Shown: positions 54,079 through 64,000 of the stretch, piece after piece
Layout of the letters: every line of letters starts with the position of its first letter
How positions within the stretch are numbered: the first letter of the stretch is position 1
Assembly (NCBI GenBank): GCA_024509875.1
Contig: JAMPIV010014132.1
Location: 369,501 to 433,500 of the forward strand
Length of the DNA: 64,000 nt
Source: Oreohelix idahoensis
Lineage: Eukaryota > Mollusca > Gastropoda > Stylommatophora > Oreohelicidae
Direction of reading: 5' to 3'
Position numbers and translations under genes: made by a program
Notes under the pieces: model-generated
The model's input: only the letters and a program-made list of their open reading frames with translations
Told to the model about the DNA's origin: nothing
Database searches by the model: none

Positions 54079-56532
54079 TGTGGTAAAGTGGGATGTTATA
54101 AATATTTATAGGGGACTTAGTGTACTGACTGAGATCAGCTGTGAAGGTATCTGTATCTAATAAGTGTGGTGTATTACAGATGACCTTACTTGCTACCACA
54201 TTTATACCTCAGTCAGAATTATTCTGGAATATTGTGATGACTACGTTAAATGTCTAGAGTTATGAAAATGATGAAGTGTAAGTCACAACAACAACAGACA
54301 GATAAACAATTTAATTTATTCCACAACACTTTACAACACTGTGACACTCACACACATATAACACTCTATAAGACTATCTTAAATGAGTCAAGTGTAAAGT
54401 TTCAAATATATATGTAATGATTCTTTTCAATAATGGATATCCTGATTCAACTACACAGTGAACCAGGAATCACAATCAAATGTAATTACAAGTAGTATGT
54501 ACACAGTTTATAAATATAATCTTTGTATTGACATATTTTATTATTCTTATCCTATGTGTGTAAGTTGTGAAGTAGTAATCTGAGGTAATACTGGTTTTGT
54601 TTTTCAAGCTAGGTTGTTGTTTGTCATCATGACTTCAAGTGTTTGATTATCTTGGAAATAGTATTGGGAAAAGTTCACAGTTCCTGTCATTTGCAACAGT
54701 TTATTGTCCCTCTGTGTTAAATATACTGTCAATTTTTGAGGGGGGTGAAGGGAGGGGGGGGGCACATAATGTTGAGCTACTCTGGCCACAGAAGCTTATC
54801 TTTCGGGATGGCGGCAGGAAAAGACTCCTCTGCTCGATTGCTTCCTGTGTTCTGGAGACACCTCACTGGTCGCTATCTGGACCAAGGAGTATGCTGTCAG
54901 CCTCTGGATTCAGCAAAACTCAGACCAGGTGCTGCTTCAATAACTTAGGACCACGGTCCCTGAAACAAGAAGGTTGTACCTCCTACTTCAGATCTAATTT
55001 ATAATCTATTTCCACACTGAACACAATACATAACAAACACTGAGTTCAGAGCGGTAGGCCAACTGCTAGCTTCATCTGAAACAATTTACACCAGTATTCT
55101 CCTCCTAAATGGTTACTACGCCTCTGCAATTCCAGCATTAGTTCTATCTAGTCAATAAGATAGGTTTCAGTGTACTGTTTGGCAATTCCATGCAGTTTTA
55201 CTTTTCGCCGACACGTCATGTTCAGGTTGGAGCACTATCTAGGCCTTGCCTCATGTTTGCTACTGAACCACACACATATACAGACATAAATTATCAATTT
55301 ACATTCAATTTTCATTAAAAGATATCAAATATGTCAAGCTTACCACAATTCATGGAAATAATACACAAATACGTTGACTGGCGATGAATATGGCACAAAT
55401 TCCGATCTGCCTCTGTCCCAGGCTTTTATTTAGAAAAATATGATCTGGATCTCAACGCACTGTTTCTTAGTAAGTTTATTTTAAAATGTGGCACTGAACT
55501 GACGCTCCTAATTGACTATATTGGCGGGTCTAACCAAGCGGGCCATGTTTACACAGCTTTTCAAAAAATTTTACCCTTCTCACGTTTCCCCTAACAACCA
55601 AAATTAGTAGTTGTAGTCCGACTAATCGTGTTTAGCCTTACATTTACTTCTAACCAATCAAATAGGATTTTACATGGTGGCCCATTTTCCGTAAAATAGT
55701 GGTTTCAAAACATGCCACTGTGCGATTATTATTTGGTGTTGTCTGACACCCTCACTATTTTCTTTTGGCTATAATTTGTTAATTCCTAGACTATTTGCGT
55801 AACACTTAACATATTCTTTGTCAGCAAGTCCTAAGAAACCAAAATATATAAATTTAATGGGGCTAAGGGGCTGCGTTCAAAATATGCATTTTCTTCTAGG
55901 ATAGTCGTGTATTTTTATTTTTATCGATTTAGAACCGCCACCTGTCCTGCCTTTTCGACTGTTCTGTTATACTAATGTCAGGATTTCAGACATAAAACAG
56001 TAGAATGTCATGTTTCCCAATAAGCATTTTACAGGTTTTTAAATCTAACTCTCGTAGTTGTAGTGTTTTTTTATCACTGTCTATTTGAAAAAAGTTAGTG
56101 CTTCTGGCCTTACGCTTGGGGTGGCATTAATTATATATCGCGAGACGTGTGTTAGTGTTGCATGCGTTCCTGCTTTCAGCCCTCACTCTCTCTATCCTAA
56201 TTCCATCTGTCCTTCCGTTTATGTTAACGTAGTGTATAAAATGAAATTAATGGAAGTATTAATTTAGGTCATTACGCAGTGTGCCTAGCTCAAGGTTTTC
56301 TTAGAAATACAGTACACGTTTTATTGTAGAAAGCGTGTAGTGATACAGTAGGCTTTACTATCAACGTGAAACGTTACAATTTGCAGACGAAGTAGAAAAC
56401 AAGGGGGATTTTTGTACGCCATTGTGACAGCACTGTCCTTTTACCATTTCTCTTTCCTTTTATTGAATTTATGTGTTAGGCTTTACATTTACCTTTTAAT
56501 TTATATATGTGGATTTAGAATGTTTCACGACA
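54079..56532 (-). repeat. Solo LTR related to element 1 (2454 bp)
   Basis: tgtggtaaagtgggatgtta to tttcacgaca, colinear with element 1's LTR but much more divergent, with many indels. Flanked by CAGTC on both sides (54074-54078, 56533-56537). Orientation matches element 1. The 86-codon frame of the element 1 LTR is broken here by indels, although the surrounding gatggcggcaggaaaagact block is well conserved. Confidence 0.9.
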
Positions 56533-57366
56533 CAGTCTCAGTCTAGTATGTAGTATTTTTCCCAAAATTACACTTGTTTTTTGAACTAACTACGTGAAAA
56601 AACTACACAAATCTGCCCCACTAAGTTGTTTTTAGCTACTATCCTCCGACTTTGCCCCTCGTTCATCTGCAGTTTGATTTTTGCATTTTTAATCTCAAGG
56701 ACGCCAAAATGTAACTTTAGTGAAAATATGCACAAAAAACTGTTCGCTAGTCTGATTGGAACAATACAGTCTTTCGTCAATATCTTCCGTGTTATCTGTC
56801 CGTCTGTGTAATTAAAAGTATATTATTTGTCAGCTTAAGATGGGCTATCAGACTAGCTAGGTTTTATTTTCATAACTTTATTATTAAAGAAAACTCTACT
56901 TTTCTCAAGGTTAGTTTTTGAAATTTGTTTTTGAACCTTCGTCCACGGCGTTTGCCGCTGTATTCAAACAAAACAACCAATTACGGTAAAACGTCTAAGA
57001 TACGACTGTTTCTAACAAGAGCTAAGGTCGTTTTTCTACCAATTCCTTACATTGTGTCAACTAGTGGCGTGATTTTTTCCTTTAAACTACAAATTGCGTC
57101 TTTTTGCCTTTTTAGATTCAAACACGTGTTCCGACCGTCATATTTTTTTTTTCTTTTATCTCCGTTTCCCTCCCGTCTAAAAGGGTAAACCGTTTAGTCT
57201 GCATGTTCCAACTAGTTAGTTTAAATGGCGGTAGAAAGCGCTGGCGTAGGTGAAGAAGCCTCGGCATATCTTGCCTATATTTTTATCCCTACGTGTTATT
57301 TTACCCGTTATCTTTATAATTGGAGATATTTTAACGTTGTATCACTGTATTTTTCACCACAGGTAT

Positions 57367-57900
57367 ATAGATGCGTAGTGAAAATAACACGAACGTAATT
57401 TAACGTCCGTTGAGGAGTAGTGTAGTTGTGTTGTGACTAGAAGACAAAAGTACTTGAGTGTCTGTAGACGTGTATAGTACACACAATACAAAAGTACTTG
57501 AAAGTTTGTAGATATGTAGTAAATTGAAGACGAAACCTGGGTACATCATTTTGAACCTGAGACAAAAAGACAGTGTAGTACATACAATACAAAAGTACTT
57601 GAACGTCTGTAGACGTGTAGTACATACAATACAAAAGTACTTGAATGTCTGTAGACGTGTAGTACATACAATACAAAAGTACTTGAACGTCTGTAGATGT
57701 GTAGTACATACAATACAAAAGTACTTGAATGTCTGTAGACGTGTAGTACATACAATACAAAAGTACTTGAACGTCTGTAGACGTGTAGTACATACAATAC
57801 AAAAGTACTTGAATGTCTGTAGACGTGTAGTACATACAATACAAAAGTACTTGAACTTCTGTAGATGTGTAGTGAATAGAAAACAAACGTACTTTAACGT
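57367..57900. repeat. Minisatellite, 42-bp unit in 84-bp dimers, right part
   Basis: Units gtagacgtgtagtacataca followed by atacaaaagtacttgaa(c/t)gtct; the c/t variant alternates strictly copy by copy, giving an 84-bp dimer. Same family as 43790-44436. Confidence 0.93.
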
Positions 57901-58349
57901 TATGGATGTGTAGTAATAAGAAAAATAATTTACTCAAGCGTGAATAGACGTGTAGAGAGAGAATGGAGATAAATTCACTTCAACCTTTATAGATGTGTTG
58001 TGAAGAGTCCAGCATACTAGGAAGCGTGTAGCAAATATAGGATAATGCTCTGTATGAGTTATATAGTGTACTGAAAATAGGGTAATGCAATGCAGTGAAT
58101 ACAAGGTAACGTATAGGTTGTAATTATGTAGTGAATGCCAGGTGTGTGTATCCGTAAATTAGTAATTCTGTTTTGAATGCAAGGTAACGTGATAAGTCTA
58201 TGGGAGGTAATAATATAGTCAGCAACGGTAATGTATATCTGTGGATACTGGAAAAATGGTAAACAGTTGAGAAAATGTGTTTAGATCGACATGTCCGCGT
58301 GTTGGAATTATATGATATGGGGGCTTGTTTTGGCTAGTATGTGCACAGT
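57901..58349. other. Decayed edge of the minisatellite, otherwise nothing
   Basis: Loose tgtagtgaatacaaggtaac-type motifs continue to about 58210; beyond that nothing recognised. Confidence 0.4.
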
Positions 58350-58460
58350 AATCTACCCATTTACAGCTGAGCGTCCTGGAGCACGACGCTGTTAGGGTTC
58401 GAGTCTGATAACTTTCCATCGAGAAGCACGTGCTCTAACCACTCGACGCCCGAATTCAGG
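58350..58460 (-). mobile_element. tRNA-derived SINE head
   Basis: Minus orientation: gtggttagagcacgtgcttc (A box), agactcgaaccctaac on the minus strand near the B-box position, then cagctgtaaatgggtagatt. Confidence 0.65.
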
Positions 58461-58589
58461 ACACACAGTAATTTTGTTTGCTTTTTCTGTCCTGTTGTTG
58501 GAGCCATGATACCTTCATTTATAAATGTGATGTGCGTTTGAAAACAGTAAAGACCTATTCTTTTATTAGTCATTTTTGGCTAGGGTTTA

Positions 58590-59815
58590 ATGTGTATTTC
58601 AGCCGTGTCCCGTCTCGTCTAGCCAAGACTGGGTTTGTAATGCAAATTTCCAGTTCGTTAAAGCAACGGCTTACTGTTCATGGTGAATGTTTTGAGTACA
58701 TTATAAGAAATATTTGCTTTATCTTGCATATTTCTAGCCTATGCCAACTACTTCTGGGAAATATGTCTTTTCCGAAACAGAATTGCTTTGTATTGCATGT
58801 ATCCACTCATTTCCCACAAAGGTTTATTTTCACATTACAAAAAAAAAAAAAAAAAACTTTTCTTCGTGTGGCGAATTTCCACTCCATTTTGAAAAACTAG
58901 TTTTTCCTTATCGCAAATGTCCACTCCCTTCCCGCGAAGATTTGCTGTGTCTGGCACATGTCCACTCCCTTCTCGCGAAGATTTGCTGTGTCTTGCACAT
59001 TTCCAATCCTTTCTCGCGAAGATTTACTGTGTCTGGCAAATTTCCATTCCCTTCTCGCGAAGATTTGCTGTGTATTGCTAATTTTCACTCCGTTCCTGCC
59101 AAGATTTACTGTTTTTTTTTTTTTTAATTTCTAGGTCATTTCAACAAATATTTACTGTGTATTGCAAAGTCCGACTCCATTTCCACAAAGACTAACTCGT
59201 TTTCACTTCATTCCAGCAGAGATTAACTGTGTATTGCAAATTCCCTCGCCATGACAGCAACGTCTTACAGCATGAATTTAAACCAAAGAATCCGCTAAAC
59301 ATGAAGTTATTGCAGATTTCTGCGCCATCTCAAGAAAGGTTGCGGATTGTATGTTTCCACATTATTCTAAAACTTACTGTGTTTCCCAAATTTCACTCCG
59401 TTCCAAAAAAACATGTCATCTGTATTGCAAATTTACACTCCGTTCTAACAAAGATTTCCTGTGCATTGCAAATTTTTACTCTGTTCCCAAAAAGATTTAA
59501 TCTGTGTTGCAAATTTTCACTCCATTCCAACAAAAGTTTAATGTGTATTACAAATTTCCACTCCATTCCAACAAAACAAATTACTATAAATTACAAGTTC
59601 CCACTCCATTCCAACAAAACAAATTACTATGTATTACAAACTTCCACTCCATTTCCAAACAGGTGTAATCTGTGTTGCAATTTTTGACTCGGTTCCAACA
59701 AAGGATTACTGTGTATTGCAAATTTCCACTCCCCGATTCCAGCAAAGAATTACTGCGTATTGCAATATCCCACTCAATTCCCGCAAAGACTTACCGTGTA
59801 ATGCAAATTTCCACC
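58590..59815. repeat. Degenerate minisatellite, about 43-bp unit, 1.2 kb
   Basis: Some 28 imperfect copies of tttccactccattccaacaa then agatttactgtgtattgcaaa. A central group carries ttctcgcgaagatttgctgt. Homopolymer runs interrupt it at 58840 and 59110. Confidence 0.88.
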
Positions 59816-60654
59816 GACAGGACAACGCTCTCACTAACACTAGCCAACGTCTGCTATGAGACAGACAGATGGAACCTAGATGGCCTGGGGCGGTAGTAAA
59901 CAGTTCTGAGGGAAGGGGGGATACATCGATCCATGCGACCTGTTGCATATTGTTTCGCTCCGCTGTCTTCCTGTGTGATGTTTGTTTCGTCTCTTTTGGC
60001 TTAAACTGCATTTTTTAAGCACTCCATTTTTATGTTGCCTCACTATTACGTGTGTGAAATGTTGCTACGTTGTTTTGCATTGACCGTAACGTTTGTATAC
60101 ATTTTAGACAGTTTAGCTTCATGTTTCCCGGTATAATCGGTGTATTGCATTGCGCCGTCAGTTTTTTATAATCCAAGGGAAGTAATAATTGTTATAGGAG
60201 TACGGTATTTTCCAATTTTGTGTGCGCTGTGCATTTTTTTATTCGCTTTTGTTTTTTTTATCCCCCTTGGTAATTTTTCTCACGTGACTGAAACATTAAA
60301 AAAAACAAAATTACACCATACTTTGCGCGTTTTATTGTGTGATTGTGATCTATGTTATAACATCATTAGTTATGAAATTTGACGTAGGAAATCATCTGTA
60401 CTTATAGGTTAATACTCTCCTTCTTGTAGGAAGCTTGCGCGAACGCAATTAGCGCTCTTACAGTAGTGGGTTATATAGCAATTTGTTGTACATGATGAAG
60501 TTGAATGCCTCATCTAGCTGTTTTTCATGTCGATTATGCGCGCTTCCTGACGACCCGGGGACCAGCCGCGTGTAAGCTCCCGGGGGTCTCTTGCAACGTG
60601 CCCCAGGAAACAGTAGTCCTTTCTTACTTCGTCCTCACAGAGGCCTTCGGGAAA
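59816..60654. other. No gene recognised
   Basis: Unassigned; contains ccgcgtgtaagctcccgggg near 60570 but no coding pattern. Confidence 0.35.
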
Positions 60655-60845
60655 TACACGGGCCCACTTTCTTACACGGGCCTACTTTCTTACACGGGGC
60701 CACTTTCTTACACGGGCCCACTTCCTTACACGGGCCTACTTTCTTACACGGGCTCATTTTCTTACAGAGGCCCAAGTTCTTACACGGGGCCACTCTATTA
60801 CACGGGCCTACTTTCTTACAGGGGCTCAATTTCTTACACGTATTA
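60655..60845. repeat. Minisatellite, about 18-bp unit, left of LTR-C copy 3
   Basis: About ten units of cacgggcc(c/t)actttcttac with variants. Resumes at 63299. Confidence 0.93.
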
Positions 60846-60850
60846 CGGGT
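60846..60850. repeat. Target-site duplication CGGGT, left
   Basis: Matches 63294-63298. The sequence is itself part of the minisatellite unit. Confidence 0.8.
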
Positions 60851-60990
60851 TGCCTCCCCTGCTTTGCAGTAGTAGTCCAACATTGGCCAAAACTCAAGAG
60901 TATCTAAATGGGTCGTCAAAGGTATCTACCTTCGCACAAGATTACTCTTGGCAGAGATGTAGATAGAAGGGTAATGACGCTTCTACCTTG

Positions 60991-61022
<32 letters not shown>

Positions 61023-63293
61023 ACGATAATTCAGAAGTCAAGAACAATGCTTAGCGCTGAACATTTGTTAACTTATATCTGATCCTTCGCCTTTTGTGAA
61101 GGAGTTAAGCTATGGTTGTTAGCCCGTTCAAGCCCCCAGCTGAGTTAATTCAGCGAATTTCCTCTTATAATGGTACAGCTATGTTTAGAGGTATATATAT
61201 ATATATAATATTCTGGCTCATACGTTTGCTTTCATACATGTAATAACTGAATAAACAACTAATGTTTAGTTTTAAAACAACAGGTAACAAATTTAATAAA
61301 CAGTTAATATTAACAGTTTAAAATAAAGGAAATGCTGGTGAATTTTATTTTGCAATCAAATTTTCTCTTCACGGAGATTTATGGTGAGGATATAGTTCAG
61401 AAAATTATGTCCGGTTGCTGGTGCCTTTTTATAAGCACTTAACTAATATAAGGGGGTCCGGCAGCCGTTTTTTTTTTTTTTTTCGTCAGTTCTTCGATGG
61501 TGGGGGTTCTTCTCTACACAACTTGTCCAATTTTAGGCGTTTGGTGTTGATTCCTTGCGTTTCACTCACGACTAGCTTTGTTCCACGAACTTTTTAGACA
61601 AAATAGAAAAACAAATGCCTCTGCTAAGTACATCTGTGGGCTGCCAATTAACAGGCGCATTCTCGCTATCCGCCCACCAATGTTAATCTGTCAGAAGAAT
61701 TAAATTCCCGAGTACACAAAGTAGCTCAGGGAAGATGATTAAAAATCACTAGTACTCTTCTGGGTATTAAACTGGGAAAATGTGTCTGGACAGCGCGAAT
61801 AATAATCTGTGCCTGAACTAACAATAACAAGTTGCATATATCTCACAAAATGATATGATACACTTGAGGCACATGTGATGTAATCATCCCCCATCACTGC
61901 TCCAGTCGGAGTCTAGTGTCACCTCTGCTGTCGGTTTTCCGCACGACTATCCAGCAACAATCACCAGCGTTTGCTGTAGTGGCTTACGAATATACTAGTT
62001 TCATATGTTGAGGTTGCCAGCCTCATATATAACAACTTAGGCAGAAACAGGTCACATTCACATTTGTAAAATAATTGTTACACTTACCCCAAAGTTTTGG
62101 GAATACACAATCTCCTCGCACAGGTTAGAATGGACACGAGCAATTTAGGTTATATGCTCTCGAATCGTTTGGCCTGGAAATGTCGAATCCCTCTTATGAC
62201 GGGTGAATCTGCAAAACACTTGGTCTGGGAAAGTTTTCTCTTATGACGGGTGAACCAATTCCTTAGGACTCCAGTCTCTTATTTATAAATGGCTTACTTT
62301 TTTTAAGTTTTAAAGTTTCCCAAATACTTCGAGCTGTCCTGGTCCTTTTAAGTTTCCAGCCTTTGTATTTATATATGCGGGTTTACTTGTAAGTTCCAAA
62401 GTTGCCCAAATACTCGATCTGTCACTTACAATTATGGAATTCTAGGTCCGATCATTCTCTTTCTGGCTTCTGGGAGTTGCTAGCCTGAAGTTGCTGTCTG
62501 GTCTGTGTCTCTGATTCTCGCTATATTATATTTTCCGTTTCCAGTTCAAACTGCAGATGGTACTTCCGTCGAAATTTCCAATGAAATTCAATGTCTATTC
62601 CGGCTCTCACTCAAGTCAATCGTAAGCCCTTTTTTGCACCATGTGGACAGGGATGTTTAAATTCATAATCTCCCCCGCGTGTTTAAAATATTACATTTGA
62701 TATTCCAACTCGTGACCTCTTTTAAATCATGCGGTAATATTTCCGCCAACTCACAACAAATCTGGGAACCTATTTGATTTCCAGATGCTACTTTCAAATA
62801 TTGACTCGCCAGACAGATTACCTGCGATAACCACACACAGGGATGTCCCCGTGAAACGATTATTTCATTATCGTCTGTGATCGTGCGTTCTCCAGACAGT
62901 CAAACAAAAGGATCACCGGCCGCTCAGACAAGCACTATATTATGGTTTCCTCAGACAAACAGACCGCAACCCAGGTGTTAATTGCCGGATTGGCGCTGGC
63001 CCCGGAAATGAGTTACGTCAAAGTCGCTATCTCTCTTCACGTTTGCCGTCTGTATCAAAAGGTGGCGAGCCGGCTTTTCGCGATAAGAATATCGCTCGCC
63101 GACCGGTTAAATAAACGTGGTATTATCACGAGTCATCTGGCGTAACGTAAACAGTCTGGGAGTTGTCACAAAAAGAATGTAGGCGTAAAATATGCCAAAT
63201 AATAGGATGATGAGTGAAAAAATGAAGAAATGAAGAGATACTGCCGGAGTGAATGAGGGTTATTAAAATTGCACAAATGATTTCGTTATAACA
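60851..63293. mobile_element. Solo LTR-C, complete (2443 bp)
   Basis: tgcctcccctgctttgcag to gatttcgttataaca, TG...CA ends with a perfect 5-bp duplication. Colinear with the copies at 31108 and 28768. No internal coding region of this family was found in the window, so its type is inferred from ends and duplication alone. Confidence 0.82.
60992..61020. repeat. G homopolymer, 29 bp
   Basis: Uninterrupted G run inside LTR-C copy 3; the corresponding site near 31245 of copy 2 has only aaaggg. Confidence 0.85.
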
Positions 63294-63298
63294 CGGGT

Positions 63299-63452
63299 CC
63301 ACGTTCTTACACGGGTCCACTTTCCTACACGGGCCCACTTTCTTACACGGACCTACTTTCTTACACGGACCTACTTTCTTAGACGGACCTACTTTCTAAC
63401 ACGGGCCCACTTTCTTGCACGGGCCCACGTTCTTACACGGGCCCACGTTCTT
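63299..63452. repeat. Minisatellite, about 18-bp unit, right part
   Basis: Eight to nine units of cacgg(g/a)cc(c/t)actttctta, the same family as 60655-60845. Confidence 0.93.
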
Positions 63453-64000
63453 AGGGAATCGCAAAACACATTTTGAGAAAACGATTCGATAAATTTACTA
63501 CGATTCGCTTAAGGCTCGACATTTCACTAGAACATTTTTTAAGTTGTACTTTTTACTAATGTTTTTCATATTAAAATCTCTTTTGCTTTTCTACAACACT
63601 ATCGTTATTTTCCACATCTTATCTCTCGCAATTGAGGAATGGAAAGGGAAAAACAATTCCTAATAATTTAAAAAAAATAAAATAATTTTGTAACACAGCC
63701 AACTCTCATTAACGTTTTAAAGCCATACCGGTTAATTGCAAGTTTCAGTTGCCATTATCAGACTTGTCCATAGACAGCAAAGTAATATCCTGCCTCCAAG
63801 AAAATTGTTGAAGTGAGGACGGTTAAGAAGTTGGGGGTGGGGGAATATGAAAAGTAGGTCGGGAAGTTAAATAACATTATTGTGTGCAAACGACAGCTGA
63901 AGGCAGAAGAGATGAATATCAATATATAATTGTAATTAATCATTATTTTCCCGCATACCGGCCCTGCATGTATTCCTAGTTTTCAAGCACGACTTTCTTG
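63453..64000. other. No gene recognised
   Basis: AT-rich to the window edge, with no open frame of interest. Confidence 0.35.

Larger units (their letters stand above)
44442..57361. mobile_element. Outer solo LTR (LTR-B), interrupted twice
   Basis: Starts tgttgtggtttttgatg and ends tttttcaccaca, flanked by GGTAT. Removing the two inserts and one copy of the duplicated 167 bp leaves about 2.3 kb (44442-45147, 53312-54078, 56538-57361). The start region (acttagtgtactgg then gaggtcagctgtgaagg) is related to element 1's LTR start (acttagtgtactgactgaga), so LTR-B is a divergent relative. No internal LTR-B coding sequence remains. Confidence 0.82.

Noticed and set aside
57437..57937. 166- and 129-codon frames with Tyr/Cys/His-rich repeats
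   Set aside because: Products of a 42-bp (14-codon) minisatellite; the frames end with the array.
60505..60966. 153-codon plus frame with Tyr-Thr-Gly-Pro-Leu repeats
   Set aside because: Comes from the 18-bp minisatellite; reading stays open only across the array and adjoining LTR-C.

Overview
The window is repeat-dominated animal DNA. I found no host protein-coding gene, no rRNA or tRNA gene, no CRISPR array and no bacterial gene structure. The content is LTR retrotransposons, fragments of LINEs (APE-type non-LTR elements), tRNA-derived SINEs, a broken mariner, short DNA-transposon derivatives (two hAT-type, one pogo-type), many minisatellites and several long microsatellites. This suits a medium-to-large invertebrate genome. 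The mix of LINE 3' ends and SINEs makes a mollusc or other lophotrochozoan my best guess, but nothing in the window proves it.

Layout. 1-6.1 kb: LINE fragments, a mariner split into two opposed pieces, a 21-bp minisatellite and a SINE. 6.1-17 kb: a retroposon 3' end lying in a degenerate minisatellite and interrupted by a nearly complete Ty3/gypsy-type element (6932-16574, minus strand, 2.4-kb LTRs, 5-bp target duplication GGGAT). 17-28.7 kb: LINE 3' ends, SINEs, a hAT MITE with a perfect 8-bp target duplication, a tandem array of SINE B boxes, and a LINE endonuclease fragment. 28.7-34 kb: two copies of a third LTR-like family ('LTR-C'), one inside a 52-bp minisatellite. 34-44.4 kb: SINEs, LINE ends, a second hAT MITE, a pogo-like MITE and about 1 kb of GATA repeats. 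44.4-57.4 kb: a nest. A 2.3-kb solo LTR (44442-57361, target duplication GGTAT) is interrupted by a second Ty3/gypsy-type element (45148-53144) and by a solo LTR of the first element's family (54079-56532, target duplication CAGTC). 57.4-64 kb: minisatellites and a complete solo LTR-C (60851-63293, target duplication CGGGT).

Main results. Both coding LTR elements carry integrase upstream of reverse transcriptase and RNase H. That is the copia-like order known in the Gmr1 group of Ty3/gypsy elements. Both Gags have a long charged N-terminal coiled coil and a capsid C-terminal region that reads like a SCAN domain, as expected if SCAN came from Gmr1-type Gag. The second element is flanked by a 167-bp direct duplication instead of a 4-6 bp one. 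Each of the four large insertion blocks interrupts a minisatellite, with the same repeat resuming on the far side. Both elements have LTR pairs that are nearly identical but coding regions broken by single-base frame changes, so they are either recently dead or affected by assembly errors.
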